Positions 25,375 to 33,647 of a stretch of 40,676 bases of DNA are shown here, piece by piece (the first letter of the stretch is position 1; each line of letters begins with the position of its first letter). Source of the DNA: Leptospira biflexa (GTDB taxonomy: Bacteria > Spirochaetota > Leptospiria > Turneriellales > DYLW01); assembly GCA_020721865.1 (NCBI GenBank), contig DYLW01000023.1, positions 1-40,676 on the forward strand, read 5' to 3'. The translations under genes and the position numbers were made by a program. Below the pieces are notes generated by a model. It saw nothing but the letters and a program-made list of their open reading frames with translations. It made no database searches and was not told the origin of the DNA.

Positions 25375-25578
25375 ATGATACAATTAAACGGGGAACCATT
25401 CAACGAAAAAGAACTAAAGGAAGCATGCATCCTTGGTTTGATCCAATACCATGAAATAGCGGAACAACACATAGCGGTGGAAAAAAACGGGAAAATTGTT
25501 CCGGGGGAAAAATACTCCACAGAAACGCTGGCCGATGGAGATCGGGTGGAAATTATTCATTTTGTGGGAGGAGGATGA
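25375..25578 (+). CDS. thiS: ThiS, sulfur carrier protein
   Basis: This 67-aa beta-grasp (ubiquitin-like) protein ends in VGGG, the glycine tail that is adenylated and thiocarboxylated to donate sulfur for the thiamine thiazole. MIQLNGEPF, HIAVEKNGKIVPGEKY and LADGDRVEIIHFVGGG follow the ThiS consensus. No thiF, thiG or thiH is in this window, so its activating enzyme must be elsewhere. Its final GGA GGA codons also form the ribosome-binding site of the next gene, and the stop overlaps that gene's start (ATGA). Confidence 0.9.
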   Translation: MIQLNGEPFNEKELKEACILGLIQYHEIAEQHIAVEKNGKIVPGEKYSTETLADGDRVEIIHFVGGG

Positions 25579-26141
25579 TGGGAGAAATTTCCCTGAAAAC
25601 CCTGGGTGAGCTGATTTACTCCATTCCCGCTGGTTTCATTCTGTACTTTGGGCATACTCTATTCCATGGTTTTCTTCAGGAAAAAATGGCGGCCATGGAA
25701 AAAGAGCCCCTCATCAACCGTATGGATTTCTGGGGAATGGGAGTATTCATTCTTTTTGGAGTTTCCTGGGGTGGCTTGATATCCGGAGCCCGAAAGCAAT
25801 CCAGACCGGTATTTTTTCTTTCTCATTTATTTTATCCGGGCATTATCCTGGCAGTGTTGCTTTATTTTTCGTTAAAATCGCCCTCCACCGATGGCTACAT
25901 ATTTTTCTTCTGCGTAAAAATGATCCAGTATTCCATTACCCTTTTTGTGCTGAATTGGATTCCCATTCCTCCGATGGATGCGGCCCTGCTTTACTGGCCA
26001 TCCGGAACCCCCTTTCCTTTTCTGGTTATCTTAAATACAGTTTTCAAGCTGACCGTGATTCTTTTCCTTGTATTGGGATGGTTCCATCCGGGGATGATTG
26101 TTTCTGATCTCTGGATAGCTTCTGTTCTGTCTGCTAAATAA
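25575..26141 (+). CDS. M50-like (site-2-protease-like) membrane protein lacking the catalytic Glu
   Basis: This 188-aa polytopic protein has about five hydrophobic segments. It resembles compact S2P/M50 intramembrane proteases in order: a first motif GHTLFHGF (H27, H31) where proteases have HExxH, and a later NWIPIPPMDAA (N127, D135) where they have NxxPxPxLDG. The two histidines and the aspartate that would bind zinc are kept, but the catalytic Glu is Thr28, so proteolysis is doubtful. Such genes often neighbour trpS, scpA and scpB, as here. Its start overlaps the thiS stop, and GGAGGAGG directly before the ATG is thiS coding sequence. A non-catalytic zinc-binding or scaffold role is inferred. 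Confidence 0.75.
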   Translation: MMGEISLKTLGELIYSIPAGFILYFGHTLFHGFLQEKMAAMEKEPLINRMDFWGMGVFILFGVSWGGLISGARKQSRPVFFLSHLFYPGIILAVLLYFSLKSPSTDGYIFFFCVKMIQYSITLFVLNWIPIPPMDAALLYWPSGTPFPFLVILNTVFKLTVILFLVLGWFHPGMIVSDLWIASVLSAK

Positions 26142-26152
26142 AGGATATATTT

Positions 26153-27151
26153 ATGGAAAAAGCCAAAAAAAGAGTTTTAAGCGGAATGCAGCCCACCGGA
26201 AATCTGCACATTGGACATTATCTGGGGGTTCTCACCAATTACGCATCCCTGCAGTCTGACTACGACTGTTTTTTTATGATAGCGGACTGGCATTCCATGA
26301 CCGTTTTTTATCCGGAATTCCGGAAAGCCCATTCCTTTATTCCTGGGCTTGTTTCTGACTGGCTGGCAGCAGGGATTGATCCGGAGAAAGCGGTTATTTT
26401 CCTGCAATCCAATATTCCCATGCACTCCGAACTCCAGTTAATCCTGTCTATGTACACCCCGGTTTCCTGGCTGGAACGCAATCCCACTTACAAGGAAAAA
26501 CAGGAAAACATTGACCAGGACATAGACAGCCATGGGTTTCTGGGATATCCGGTTTTACAGGCAGCGGATATTCTTCTCTATAACGCAGAGCTGGTTCCCA
26601 TCGGTGAGGACCAAATTCCCCATCTGGAATTAACCAGAGAAATTGCCCGGCGTTTTAATCATTTCAATGTAAAAGATAACGATATTTTTCGCCTCCCCAA
26701 ACCCCTTCTTTCCCGGTTTCCCAAAGTTTTGGGTACGGATGGACAGAAAATGAGCAAATCCTACGGGAATACCATAATGCTGACGGAAACCCCGGAAGAA
26801 CTTGACAAGAAAATCCGTAAAATGAAAACAGACACTAACCGTATCCACAGAAACGATCCGGGAAACCCGGAAAATTGTCCCGTATATTCTTATTATGATT
26901 TCTTTGCAGAGGATAAAAAAAGTGAAATTTCGGCTGCCTGTCGGAATGCATCCATCGGCTGTATTGAGTGCAAAAAGCTGATCATAGAAAGGATGAACAA
27001 CGTGCTGGATCCTTTTCGCACCCGAAAAAACGAGGTGGATAAAAACCCGGACATTGTGGCAGATATTCTCCGGGATGGTGCCCGGAAAGCAAAAGACGCT
27101 GCCGGAGAAACCATGGAAAGAGTCCGGAGTGCCATGGGTTTTCATTTCTGA
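26153..27151 (+). CDS. trpS: TrpS, tryptophanyl-tRNA synthetase
   Basis: This 332-aa class I aminoacyl-tRNA synthetase charges tRNA-Trp. The two class I signatures are intact: HIGH at residues 19-22 and KMSKS at 199-203. The opening SGMQPTGNLHIGHYLG and GEDQIPHLELTREIARRFN are typical of bacterial TrpS, and the length is normal. AAGGA lies 7 nt before the ATG, 11 nt after the M50-like gene. scpA follows after 10 nt, so it sits inside the same operon-like run. Confidence 0.96.
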   Translation: MEKAKKRVLSGMQPTGNLHIGHYLGVLTNYASLQSDYDCFFMIADWHSMTVFYPEFRKAHSFIPGLVSDWLAAGIDPEKAVIFLQSNIPMHSELQLILSMYTPVSWLERNPTYKEKQENIDQDIDSHGFLGYPVLQAADILLYNAELVPIGEDQIPHLELTREIARRFNHFNVKDNDIFRLPKPLLSRFPKVLGTDGQKMSKSYGNTIMLTETPEELDKKIRKMKTDTNRIHRNDPGNPENCPVYSYYDFFAEDKKSEISAACRNASIGCIECKKLIIERMNNVLDPFRTRKNEVDKNPDIVADILRDGARKAKDAAGETMERVRSAMGFHF

Positions 27152-27161
27152 AGGAATATTC

Positions 27162-27929
27162 TTGGAAAATACAACCATAAATTGGGAAGACCCGGCGGAA
27201 GATTTTTTTTCTGTCTCCTTTCTATTGCGGAGCGGGGAGAAGGGGGAAGGTCCGCTGCATGTTTTATGGCAGCTCATAGAAAAATATAAAGTGGATATCT
27301 TTGATGTCTCTCTCACCCAAATCACCGCCGATTTTTTATCCTACATCCGGGATAAGGCCATCTCTCTGGAAGAGAGGTCGGATTTTGCTTCCATGGTCAC
27401 CCGGCTGATTTTTTATAAATCCCGGCTGTTGCTTCCCAACCCAGGTTACGAGGAAGACTCCCATGCGGAAAACGATGTGCTTCCCCGAGAGTTGATTGAA
27501 AAACTTCTGGAATATAAAAAATTTCAGGGGGCCACAGAAATCCTGGCGTCATTAGAAACCGAACGCCAGAATTCATTTACCCGGGAACCGGTCTGGGATA
27601 TCTATGAAAGCGGAATGGATTTTCTGGATGTGGATCTGATCAGCTTTTTGAAAGCTTTCCGTGCGTTTCTGGACAGGAGCGAACAAACCGGAAGGGTGCT
27701 TATTCCTCCGGAAAATATTAACATTGAAGAAATGATGGATGCTCTGGATAAAAAACTTGCCATGGAGCAGGAATTTTACTTTTTTGCGTGGGTGAAAAAT
27801 TTTTCTCTGATGATGATTGTGGTTTCTTTTCTGGCCATTCTGGAATATACACGTCTACGGAAAATACGATTGGAACAGAATGATCCTTTTTCCGATATAA
27901 AAATAATATTGGTGGACAATGAAAGATAA
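27162..27929 (+). CDS. scpA: ScpA, kleisin subunit of the SMC condensin complex
   Basis: This 255-aa protein bridges SMC heads and helps chromosome segregation. The N-terminal region GPLHVLWQLIEKYKVDIFDVSLTQITADFLSYI is the ScpA signature, followed by FASMVTRLIFYKSRLLLP. The C-terminal part, predicted to be the winged-helix head-binding end, contains a hydrophobic stretch (WVKNFSLMMIVVSFLAILEYTRL). The start is taken as TTG 27162, with AAGGA 7 nt upstream and after the trpS stop; the frame runs further into trpS. It overlaps scpB by 11 nt. Confidence 0.9.
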   Translation: MENTTINWEDPAEDFFSVSFLLRSGEKGEGPLHVLWQLIEKYKVDIFDVSLTQITADFLSYIRDKAISLEERSDFASMVTRLIFYKSRLLLPNPGYEEDSHAENDVLPRELIEKLLEYKKFQGATEILASLETERQNSFTREPVWDIYESGMDFLDVDLISFLKAFRAFLDRSEQTGRVLIPPENINIEEMMDALDKKLAMEQEFYFFAWVKNFSLMMIVVSFLAILEYTRLRKIRLEQNDPFSDIKIILVDNER

Positions 27930-28458
27930 CCATATGCTGAAATCTATCATTGAGTCCCTGGTATTCATTTCCGGAGATGGACTCACTCCGGCGGAAATTG
28001 CCCGCAACCTGGAGGAAAGTGAAGATCATATCCGTCTGATTCTGGACACCCTGGCTGATGATTATCATGAGCGGGATGGCGGAATCCAACTCAAAGAGGC
28101 CTCCGGCAAATACCGTTTCATAACCTCTTCGCAAACATTCCCTTTCATTCAGAAATTTATTGCCCAGAAAAAAAAGGACACTCTGTCCAAAACCGCTCTG
28201 GAAGTTTTATCGATTATTGCCTACAAGCAGCCCATTACCGCAGCAGAAATTGATGATATTCGCGGTGCAAATTCCCGCTCCCAGATTTCTGCACTCATCG
28301 CCCGGAACCTGGTTAAACCCATGGGGCAGAAAGAAGCACCGGGAAGACCCACACTCTATGGAACAACCAGAGAATTTCTGGAATATTTTGGGATTTCCAG
28401 ACTCGCAGACCTCCCCTCTCCCAAAGAAATAAAAGAAATGGATTTTTCTGACTTATAA
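27919..28458 (+). CDS. scpB: ScpB, SMC complex winged-helix subunit
   Basis: This 179-aa protein dimerises and binds ScpA. It has two winged-helix domains: LKSIIESLVFISGDGLTPAEIA at the N-terminus and ALEVLSIIAYKQPITAAEIDDIRGANS in the second half, the most conserved ScpB motif. YGTTREFLEYFGI near the C-terminus also fits. Start 27919 overlaps scpA by 11 nt; an in-frame ATG at 27934 is an alternative. It is followed by pheA after 10 nt. Confidence 0.94.
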   Translation: MKDNHMLKSIIESLVFISGDGLTPAEIARNLEESEDHIRLILDTLADDYHERDGGIQLKEASGKYRFITSSQTFPFIQKFIAQKKKDTLSKTALEVLSIIAYKQPITAAEIDDIRGANSRSQISALIARNLVKPMGQKEAPGRPTLYGTTREFLEYFGISRLADLPSPKEIKEMDFSDL

Positions 28459-28468
28459 GAGGAAAACA

Positions 28469-29557
28469 ATGATCGATGACTGGCGACGCGAAATTGATAA
28501 GATTGATGAAAGAATAATGGCATTGCTGGCGGAACGCCTGGATCATGCCAAAAAAATCGCGTTGGAGAAAAAAAAAGACGGAAGCCCGTTGTACCGACCG
28601 GACAGAGAACACCAGATTTATGAAAAACTGAAAAAAATCAATAAAACCGGGCTGCCGGATTATGTGGTGGAAAATATTTACAGGGAAATCATGAGTACGG
28701 CCATTTATCTGGAAGGCTCTTTAAAGATTGGATATCTGGGTCCAGCAGGAAGCTTCACCCACCAGGCTGTGATCAAAAGATTTGGGCATTCGCTGGAGAT
28801 GATTCCCTTCCGGGATTTTGAAGATATTTTTGACGCCGTTCAGAAAAATCGCATAAAATACGGAGTCCTGCCGATTGAGAATTCCAGCGAAGGAATTGTT
28901 AATGCCACCTTAGACGCCCTGCTGCAATACCAGATAAATATATATGCGGAAATCCGGCTCCCCATATCCCATAACCTTTTAACCCTGGCGGAGAATCTGG
29001 GGGACATAAAAACCGTTTATACCCACAAGCAGGCTTTTGCCCAGACCAAGGGCTGGATCACCCATAACCTGCCCGGGGTTACCTTTGAGGAAACCAGTTC
29101 CACTTCCCGGGGAGTGGAGATGGTATCTAAAAGTGAACGAAAAGATGTGGCAGCCATTGGGTCCAGCATAGCCGGAGAGATCTATTCCGTGCCGGTTCTG
29201 GCCCATAATATTGAAGATTTCAAGAGAAATTTTACAAGATTTATTGTTATAGGTCATGACAAAGCACAGAGAACCGGCAAAGACCGAACATCCTTAGTGT
29301 TCACCCTGCCCCACCAGCCGGGAGCGTTATATTCCATTCTCAAGTCCATCTTTGAATCCGGCTTGAATCTTACCAGTATTGAAAGCCGCCCGGCAAAAAG
29401 TGAACCCTGGACATACATATTTTACATCGATCTGGAAGGCCACTCGATGGATCATGACGTGCAGATGGCCATCAAAACCATTGAGTCCCAGACACCTTCT
29501 TTCCGACTTCTGGGGTCCTATCCCATTGACACCATGGAAAACTCTATGTGGTCATGA
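28469..29557 (+). CDS. pheA: PheA, bifunctional chorismate mutase/prephenate dehydratase
   Basis: This 362-aa enzyme makes phenylpyruvate from chorismate in two steps. Residues 1-85 are an AroQ-type chorismate mutase (WRREIDKIDERIMALLAER; KKIALEKK). The dehydratase (about 88-265) begins IGYLGPAGSFTHQA, contains GVLPIENSSEG and ends with the catalytic-region TRFIVIG. The C-terminal ACT domain (about 275-355), with PGALYSIL and ESRP, is the usual site of phenylalanine feedback. AGAGGAAAAC precedes the ATG. It closes the plus-strand run; its 3' end overlaps the convergent oxidoreductase by 6 nt. Confidence 0.95.
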   Translation: MIDDWRREIDKIDERIMALLAERLDHAKKIALEKKKDGSPLYRPDREHQIYEKLKKINKTGLPDYVVENIYREIMSTAIYLEGSLKIGYLGPAGSFTHQAVIKRFGHSLEMIPFRDFEDIFDAVQKNRIKYGVLPIENSSEGIVNATLDALLQYQINIYAEIRLPISHNLLTLAENLGDIKTVYTHKQAFAQTKGWITHNLPGVTFEETSSTSRGVEMVSKSERKDVAAIGSSIAGEIYSVPVLAHNIEDFKRNFTRFIVIGHDKAQRTGKDRTSLVFTLPHQPGALYSILKSIFESGLNLTSIESRPAKSEPWTYIFYIDLEGHSMDHDVQMAIKTIESQTPSFRLLGSYPIDTMENSMWS

Positions 29558-30574
29558 GGGATGAGTAAGAATATGTACATTTTTTATTGCATCCTGGATG
29601 GATGTGGAATTTCCACCTTCAAAAAGTACATCTTTATAAAACGCAATGAACGGATTCTCCTGGGCTTTTAAATTCAGATCCGTTTTATATTCCGGTTCCT
29701 GAAAATTCAGAAAAGATTTTTTATTCAAAATCCGTCGGATGATGAAACCATTCCCGGCTGTAATGACAGCCTTTTCAAAATACAGGTTTATTTCAAAATG
29801 AAATATCTTGCTATCGGCCTGGGTGAGAATGCTTCCTTGAACGGATGGCTCACTTTGGTGAGTAAGTTCCACCGTATGGGAATTTCGCAACCGTCGTACA
29901 TGATAATCCGTTATTTCCCCGGCAAAAAATTGTGCCAGATCCAGAAGATGGGTGGTATCCCGCAGCAGAATTCCTTCAGAAAATGTTCTTCGCCGTTTCT
30001 CTTTTTGCGGTTTCTCGTTTCCGGGGGTTTCCGGATACAGATTGGAGTGCATGGAGAGCAGGACCCCGTAATATCCGGTCAGAGCCCCCCATTTCCTGGA
30101 CGCGATCTCATTTTTTATTTGGATATATTTGGGATGGTATCTACGTTCATAATGAATCCATATTTTCCCGGAGTATTTCTTCAGTTTTTTTGACAATTCC
30201 CGCATCTCTTTGGGGTTGACCCCCAGCGGTTTTTCCACAACAATGCGGGGAATTCCCAATTCCATGGATTCCATAAGCATGGCAATGTGTTCTTCGGATG
30301 GAGTGGAGATAATATGTAAATCCGGCAGTGGGATATCCCGTATATTCTGAAAAGAGGAAATACCGGATGGCTGGATAGATTTACGAATAAAATCCTGAGC
30401 CCCCTGGAGATTTTCCGTATTTTTATCCCGTAACAGGATTTCATAACCGGCAGCTTTCTTTTTGATAACATGAACCAAACCACCCAGATGGGTGCAGGGT
30501 TTGTACCTTTTGGGATCATTTTCCAAAAGCCATGATATTCGACCGGTACCGCTTACAGCGATACGAAATCCCAT
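29552..30574 (-). CDS. Gfo/Idh/MocA-type oxidoreductase
   Basis: This 340-aa protein has a Rossmann nucleotide-binding start (FRIAVSGTGRIS) and the family hallmark VVEKPLG near residue 115, followed by a C-terminal alpha/beta domain with WIHYERRYHP and GILLRDTTHLLDLAQFF. The family oxidises or reduces sugar and inositol substrates with NAD(P). The substrate is not predictable; sugar for envelope glycans is a guess. ATG 30574, just past the upstream stop, is supported by AAGGA about 9 nt upstream. The frame extends to 30649 inside the neighbour. Confidence 0.85.
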   Translation of the reverse strand: MGFRIAVSGTGRISWLLENDPKRYKPCTHLGGLVHVIKKKAAGYEILLRDKNTENLQGAQDFIRKSIQPSGISSFQNIRDIPLPDLHIISTPSEEHIAMLMESMELGIPRIVVEKPLGVNPKEMRELSKKLKKYSGKIWIHYERRYHPKYIQIKNEIASRKWGALTGYYGVLLSMHSNLYPETPGNEKPQKEKRRRTFSEGILLRDTTHLLDLAQFFAGEITDYHVRRLRNSHTVELTHQSEPSVQGSILTQADSKIFHFEINLYFEKAVITAGNGFIIRRILNKKSFLNFQEPEYKTDLNLKAQENPFIAFYKDVLFEGGNSTSIQDAIKNVHILTHPS

Positions 30575-30575
30575 A

Positions 30576-32099
30576 TTATCTTTTCCTTTCATCCGTGTCC
30601 AGCATGGAAATAAAAAATCCGGATATGACAATGAAAAAACCAATGGCAACCGAATCCGGAAAAAAGGCTTCCCTGAAAGTACTCACATCCCGGATTTGGT
30701 AAAAATAATCGGCCATTGGATTCCATAAAGTATACAACAATGGAAATAATAAAAAAATAAGAACAAACAGAAAAGAAACATAGGAACGCATTTTAATTTG
30801 AAAAATTGAAAGAGCTATAATGTAGAAAAATAAAAACTGAAGTGGCTGATAGAAGGACAAAATAACCAGAATAATGGTGAGCATCACCATGTTGCTGACC
30901 ACATTATCCTGCATATTGATAAAATTCCGGATCCTTGTTCGGGATAGGAAAAATAATACAAGAACAATTCCCAGGATAAATATAATATAAACCGAGGTTT
31001 CCAGCCCGAATTTTTGTGCCCCTGTTAGAAGCAAATAAAACAGGTACGCAAACGCGGAATAAACCACAGCCTTTGTCAGGGAAATAAAGGTGATTTTTTC
31101 GTTTCTGAGGGCAAACGCATTGATGAGGGGTATAAAACTGAACAGAAAAATAAAAATACCCAGATACCATTTTCCCCAATTGCTTAACGAAGTATTGGCA
31201 GAAAACCAGAAACTTCCTCTTTGCAAAGGCAGAATTTCTGCCAGCTTTTCTTTTTGTTTAACGGATGCCGTCTGGTACTCTTCCATGACTTTCTGGAACA
31301 ACAGAAGTTCCCGGGCAAAGACGATGGATGCATCCATGGACCAGATTTTTCCATTTTTATCCTGCGGGATAATTTCAATGGCAGGAATATCGGCCTCCAG
31401 CAATTGGGACAGGAACGTTTTCCTGTGGGCAAAAAAGGACTCCCGGAGCATGGAATTCACCCCGGACTTAGTTACCTCCCGAAGATGGGAAAAATATTCC
31501 ATCCATTGAATGGAAGATGCCAAGCCAAAGGCTCCATAGATTCTGGCTCCAGAATAGGTTTTCCCATGGGTATCAGTGGATAAAAGAATATAAGACGAGT
31601 ACGCCAGAATATTCTTTGTCTCCGGAGAACAGGAAGCGGGATACAGAATAAAGTCCACAGCGTTTTTCCGTGTCATGGCAAAAAATGGAATGTACAGCAG
31701 ATCCAAGGTCTTTTTCCCTTCGTAAGGAACGAATACCGCCAATTTTGCTTTTTTTCCCGGATGAATGATTTGCAGAGACTTTTGCATAACTCCCGGGCAT
31801 GAAAAATCGGCAGTTTCCCGGACATTATATTTTCTTTCTCCGGCCTTTTTTTTAATATAAAAATCCATATCCTTTGCGGAGTATGCTGCTTTGCGTATGT
31901 ATTCCAAATCCCGCTGGAACTCTGTAAAAGCTTCCGAAATTCCGCCGGGACCATATCCAGACGGCAGAGGCTTTCTATGATTCATACCCAGAAAAATAAA
32001 TGCGGGAGATGAGAGAAGGAGAATCACAAAAAGGATCAAATATAATTCCATCCACTTAGCTACTTTTCTTTTGGAGTGGAAAAATACCTTTTTTGCCAT
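30576..32099 (-). CDS. Polytopic membrane protein of unknown function
   Basis: This 507-aa protein is not recognised. It has one N-terminal transmembrane helix (about 17-38), an extracytoplasmic domain of about 270 residues, and roughly eight C-terminal helices from about 315 to the end. The soluble part contains KLAVFVPYEG, NAVDFILYPASCSPETKNILAYSSYILLS and a predominantly alpha/beta pattern. The layout (one helix, soluble domain, many helices) recalls GPAA1/M28-like membrane proteins, but no metal-ligand motif is visible, so I do not assign it. It abuts the oxidoreductase gene by one base and both are minus strand. Confidence 0.75.
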   Translation of the reverse strand: MAKKVFFHSKRKVAKWMELYLILFVILLLSSPAFIFLGMNHRKPLPSGYGPGGISEAFTEFQRDLEYIRKAAYSAKDMDFYIKKKAGERKYNVRETADFSCPGVMQKSLQIIHPGKKAKLAVFVPYEGKKTLDLLYIPFFAMTRKNAVDFILYPASCSPETKNILAYSSYILLSTDTHGKTYSGARIYGAFGLASSIQWMEYFSHLREVTKSGVNSMLRESFFAHRKTFLSQLLEADIPAIEIIPQDKNGKIWSMDASIVFARELLLFQKVMEEYQTASVKQKEKLAEILPLQRGSFWFSANTSLSNWGKWYLGIFIFLFSFIPLINAFALRNEKITFISLTKAVVYSAFAYLFYLLLTGAQKFGLETSVYIIFILGIVLVLFFLSRTRIRNFINMQDNVVSNMVMLTIILVILSFYQPLQFLFFYIIALSIFQIKMRSYVSFLFVLIFLLFPLLYTLWNPMADYFYQIRDVSTFREAFFPDSVAIGFFIVISGFFISMLDTDERKR

Positions 32100-32167
32100 T
32101 GGATCAGTCTTTATTTTTACGGAGGGAAGTCCAGTGTTTTTTCCAGAAGTCTAAAGCAAAATATTGA

Positions 32168-32281
32168 CCCTGGCCACCGTTGAATCCATCAACCCTCTAT
32201 TACGTCAACCACACTGTTTTCACACCGTCCGGGAATGTGACTGTCACCGTCCGCAGCGATGGCACGCTTTCTGTGGAGTAG
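32168..32281 (+). pseudogene. Remnant of a coding sequence, C-terminal fragment without a start
   Basis: In the 197-bp gap between two minus-strand genes, a plus-strand frame of 37 codons after a TGA reads WPPLNPSTLYYVNHTVF then TPSGNVTVTVRSDGTLSVE, ending at TAG 32279-32281. The composition (strand-like NVTVTVRSDGTLSV) looks like the end of an exported beta-rich protein, but there is no start codon or upstream continuation. An 8-bp inverted repeat (CCGTCCGC at 32247-32254, GCGGACGG at 32281-32288) overlaps its end. A relic is inferred; chance is possible. Confidence 0.3.
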
Positions 32282-32296
32282 CGGACGGGATGGCGG

Positions 32297-33628
32297 TTAA
32301 TAGGCCAATTGCAAATGCTCCTGCCTCCGGTAGTTGTATAAATATTCTTCCAATTGCTGGATATGGTCAGGTGCACTCTTAAAGATGAGAACCCCCATAT
32401 AATAATTGGGTCCCTCCTGATAGTGACGGACAATCTCTCCAAAGATTTCCAGAACCCGATCTTTAATCTGGAGCTGCATTTTAATCCGTTTATGTTTCTG
32501 GAGATATTCAAATAATATTTTGTCATGTATTTCCATCAATAATCCGCTGGTGGATATATTGACAATCCGGGTGGGTTGGGCTTTGGGGTTAAATACAGAA
32601 TTCCGAATTTTTATTTTGGTGATGGCATAGGAGAAAAGCTCCGTAGCCAGATATAACTCTTCGGCCTGGGAGGGGGAGATAAAAAATTTATCAAACTGGG
32701 TGGTGTACACATAAAGATATCCAATCACATCGGCGAACAGAAAGTACGGAATAGCCAGGAAAGAAACCAGAAAGGAGCGCATATCATCTCTTTTGATCGC
32801 ATCCATTTCCCCCAGGGCTTTTCTTTTATTCAATGTTTTGTTCAGCTCTTCAAAATAGGAAGAATAATTCATGAGGCTGTCTCTGGCGGGGGTTTCTATG
32901 TAATACTCCAGCCGGGATGTATCGTGGATAAAAAATGGTTTCTGCCCCTGCTTCATCAAGGTTTCCATCAAGGATAACTCTTCCGGAGTCTTTTTATAAA
33001 TCATCCGGAATTCAAAATCCCGGGAGACTTTCCGGATTTCCTCGATGAATATATTGTAAATGATCCTCATTGAAGGGTCATCACTGAGTATTTCCGCCAT
33101 GAATGTTCCAAACCTGCTTTCCAGATTTTTTTCCAGTGCTTTGACTTCAAAGATGGGGGAATAGAGAATAATAAACCGCATGGTCAGATTTTCCGGCTCC
33201 AGACGGGAAAATTTCCGCCGGGCCAGGAAATGAACTTCCCTGGGAAAGCGGACCAACAATCCTCCCGGAATGAATGAGATGATTAGTATCTCCGTGTAAT
33301 AATAACGGTTCAGAATTTCAAAGCGGAAACTGCCTTTTCTGCTCTGGCTTTCTTTCAATCCCGGAAGACTGATCGTAATTTCCGTATTCTGGACATCCCG
33401 GATGATACCGGCATACTCCTGGTTATTGTATTCAAAGATAATTTCCGTGGCACTGGTTTTCACCAGAAAAAAAAGATTCAGAAGGCTCAGAAATGTCTCT
33501 TCTTTCTCTCCTTGAAAAAAATCTTCTTTTTCGGTGACAGACATATATAGATCATCGGAAACGGAATATGCCAAGTTTAAATCCACCAAACTAAACAGAT
33601 AGATCACAAAAGAACCATTTGGAGACAT
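32297..33628 (-). CDS. PilZ-like protein, probably a c-di-GMP responder
   Basis: This 443-aa soluble protein resembles leptospiral PilZ-like/DUF1577 proteins. An N-terminal YcgR-like domain (about 55-140) is followed by RRKFSRLEPENLTMRF, a basic stretch like the RxxxR linker of PilZ domains. A middle region (about 225-345; FLAIPYFLFADVIGYLYV) looks GAF-like. The C-terminal part (about 350-440) carries RIVNISTSGLLMEI, matching the (D/N)xSxxG PilZ signature, and FGEIVRHYQEG ... YMGVLIF. Binding of c-di-GMP is inferred from these motifs. ATG 33628 has no strong ribosome-binding site; ATG 33544 is an alternative. Divergent from the chemoreceptor pseudogene, 19 bp apart. Confidence 0.75.
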   Translation of the reverse strand: MSPNGSFVIYLFSLVDLNLAYSVSDDLYMSVTEKEDFFQGEKEETFLSLLNLFFLVKTSATEIIFEYNNQEYAGIIRDVQNTEITISLPGLKESQSRKGSFRFEILNRYYYTEILIISFIPGGLLVRFPREVHFLARRKFSRLEPENLTMRFIILYSPIFEVKALEKNLESRFGTFMAEILSDDPSMRIIYNIFIEEIRKVSRDFEFRMIYKKTPEELSLMETLMKQGQKPFFIHDTSRLEYYIETPARDSLMNYSSYFEELNKTLNKRKALGEMDAIKRDDMRSFLVSFLAIPYFLFADVIGYLYVYTTQFDKFFISPSQAEELYLATELFSYAITKIKIRNSVFNPKAQPTRIVNISTSGLLMEIHDKILFEYLQKHKRIKMQLQIKDRVLEIFGEIVRHYQEGPNYYMGVLIFKSAPDHIQQLEEYLYNYRRQEHLQLAY

Positions 33629-33647
33629 AATATTTCACTATGTTATT

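Noticed and set aside
25375..25578. MoaD or ubiquitin-like conjugation system
   Set aside because: The sequence follows the ThiS consensus closely (AVEKNGKIVP, LADGDRVEIIHFVGGG) and no E1- or JAB-like partner is adjacent, so thiamine sulfur carriage is the simpler reading.
32164..32382. 72-aa plus-strand frame from 32164
   Set aside because: It overlaps the 3' end of the PilZ-like gene, has no ribosome-binding site, and the peptide is compositionally unlike neighbours; the other frame (32168-32281) looks more protein-like but is itself only a relic.
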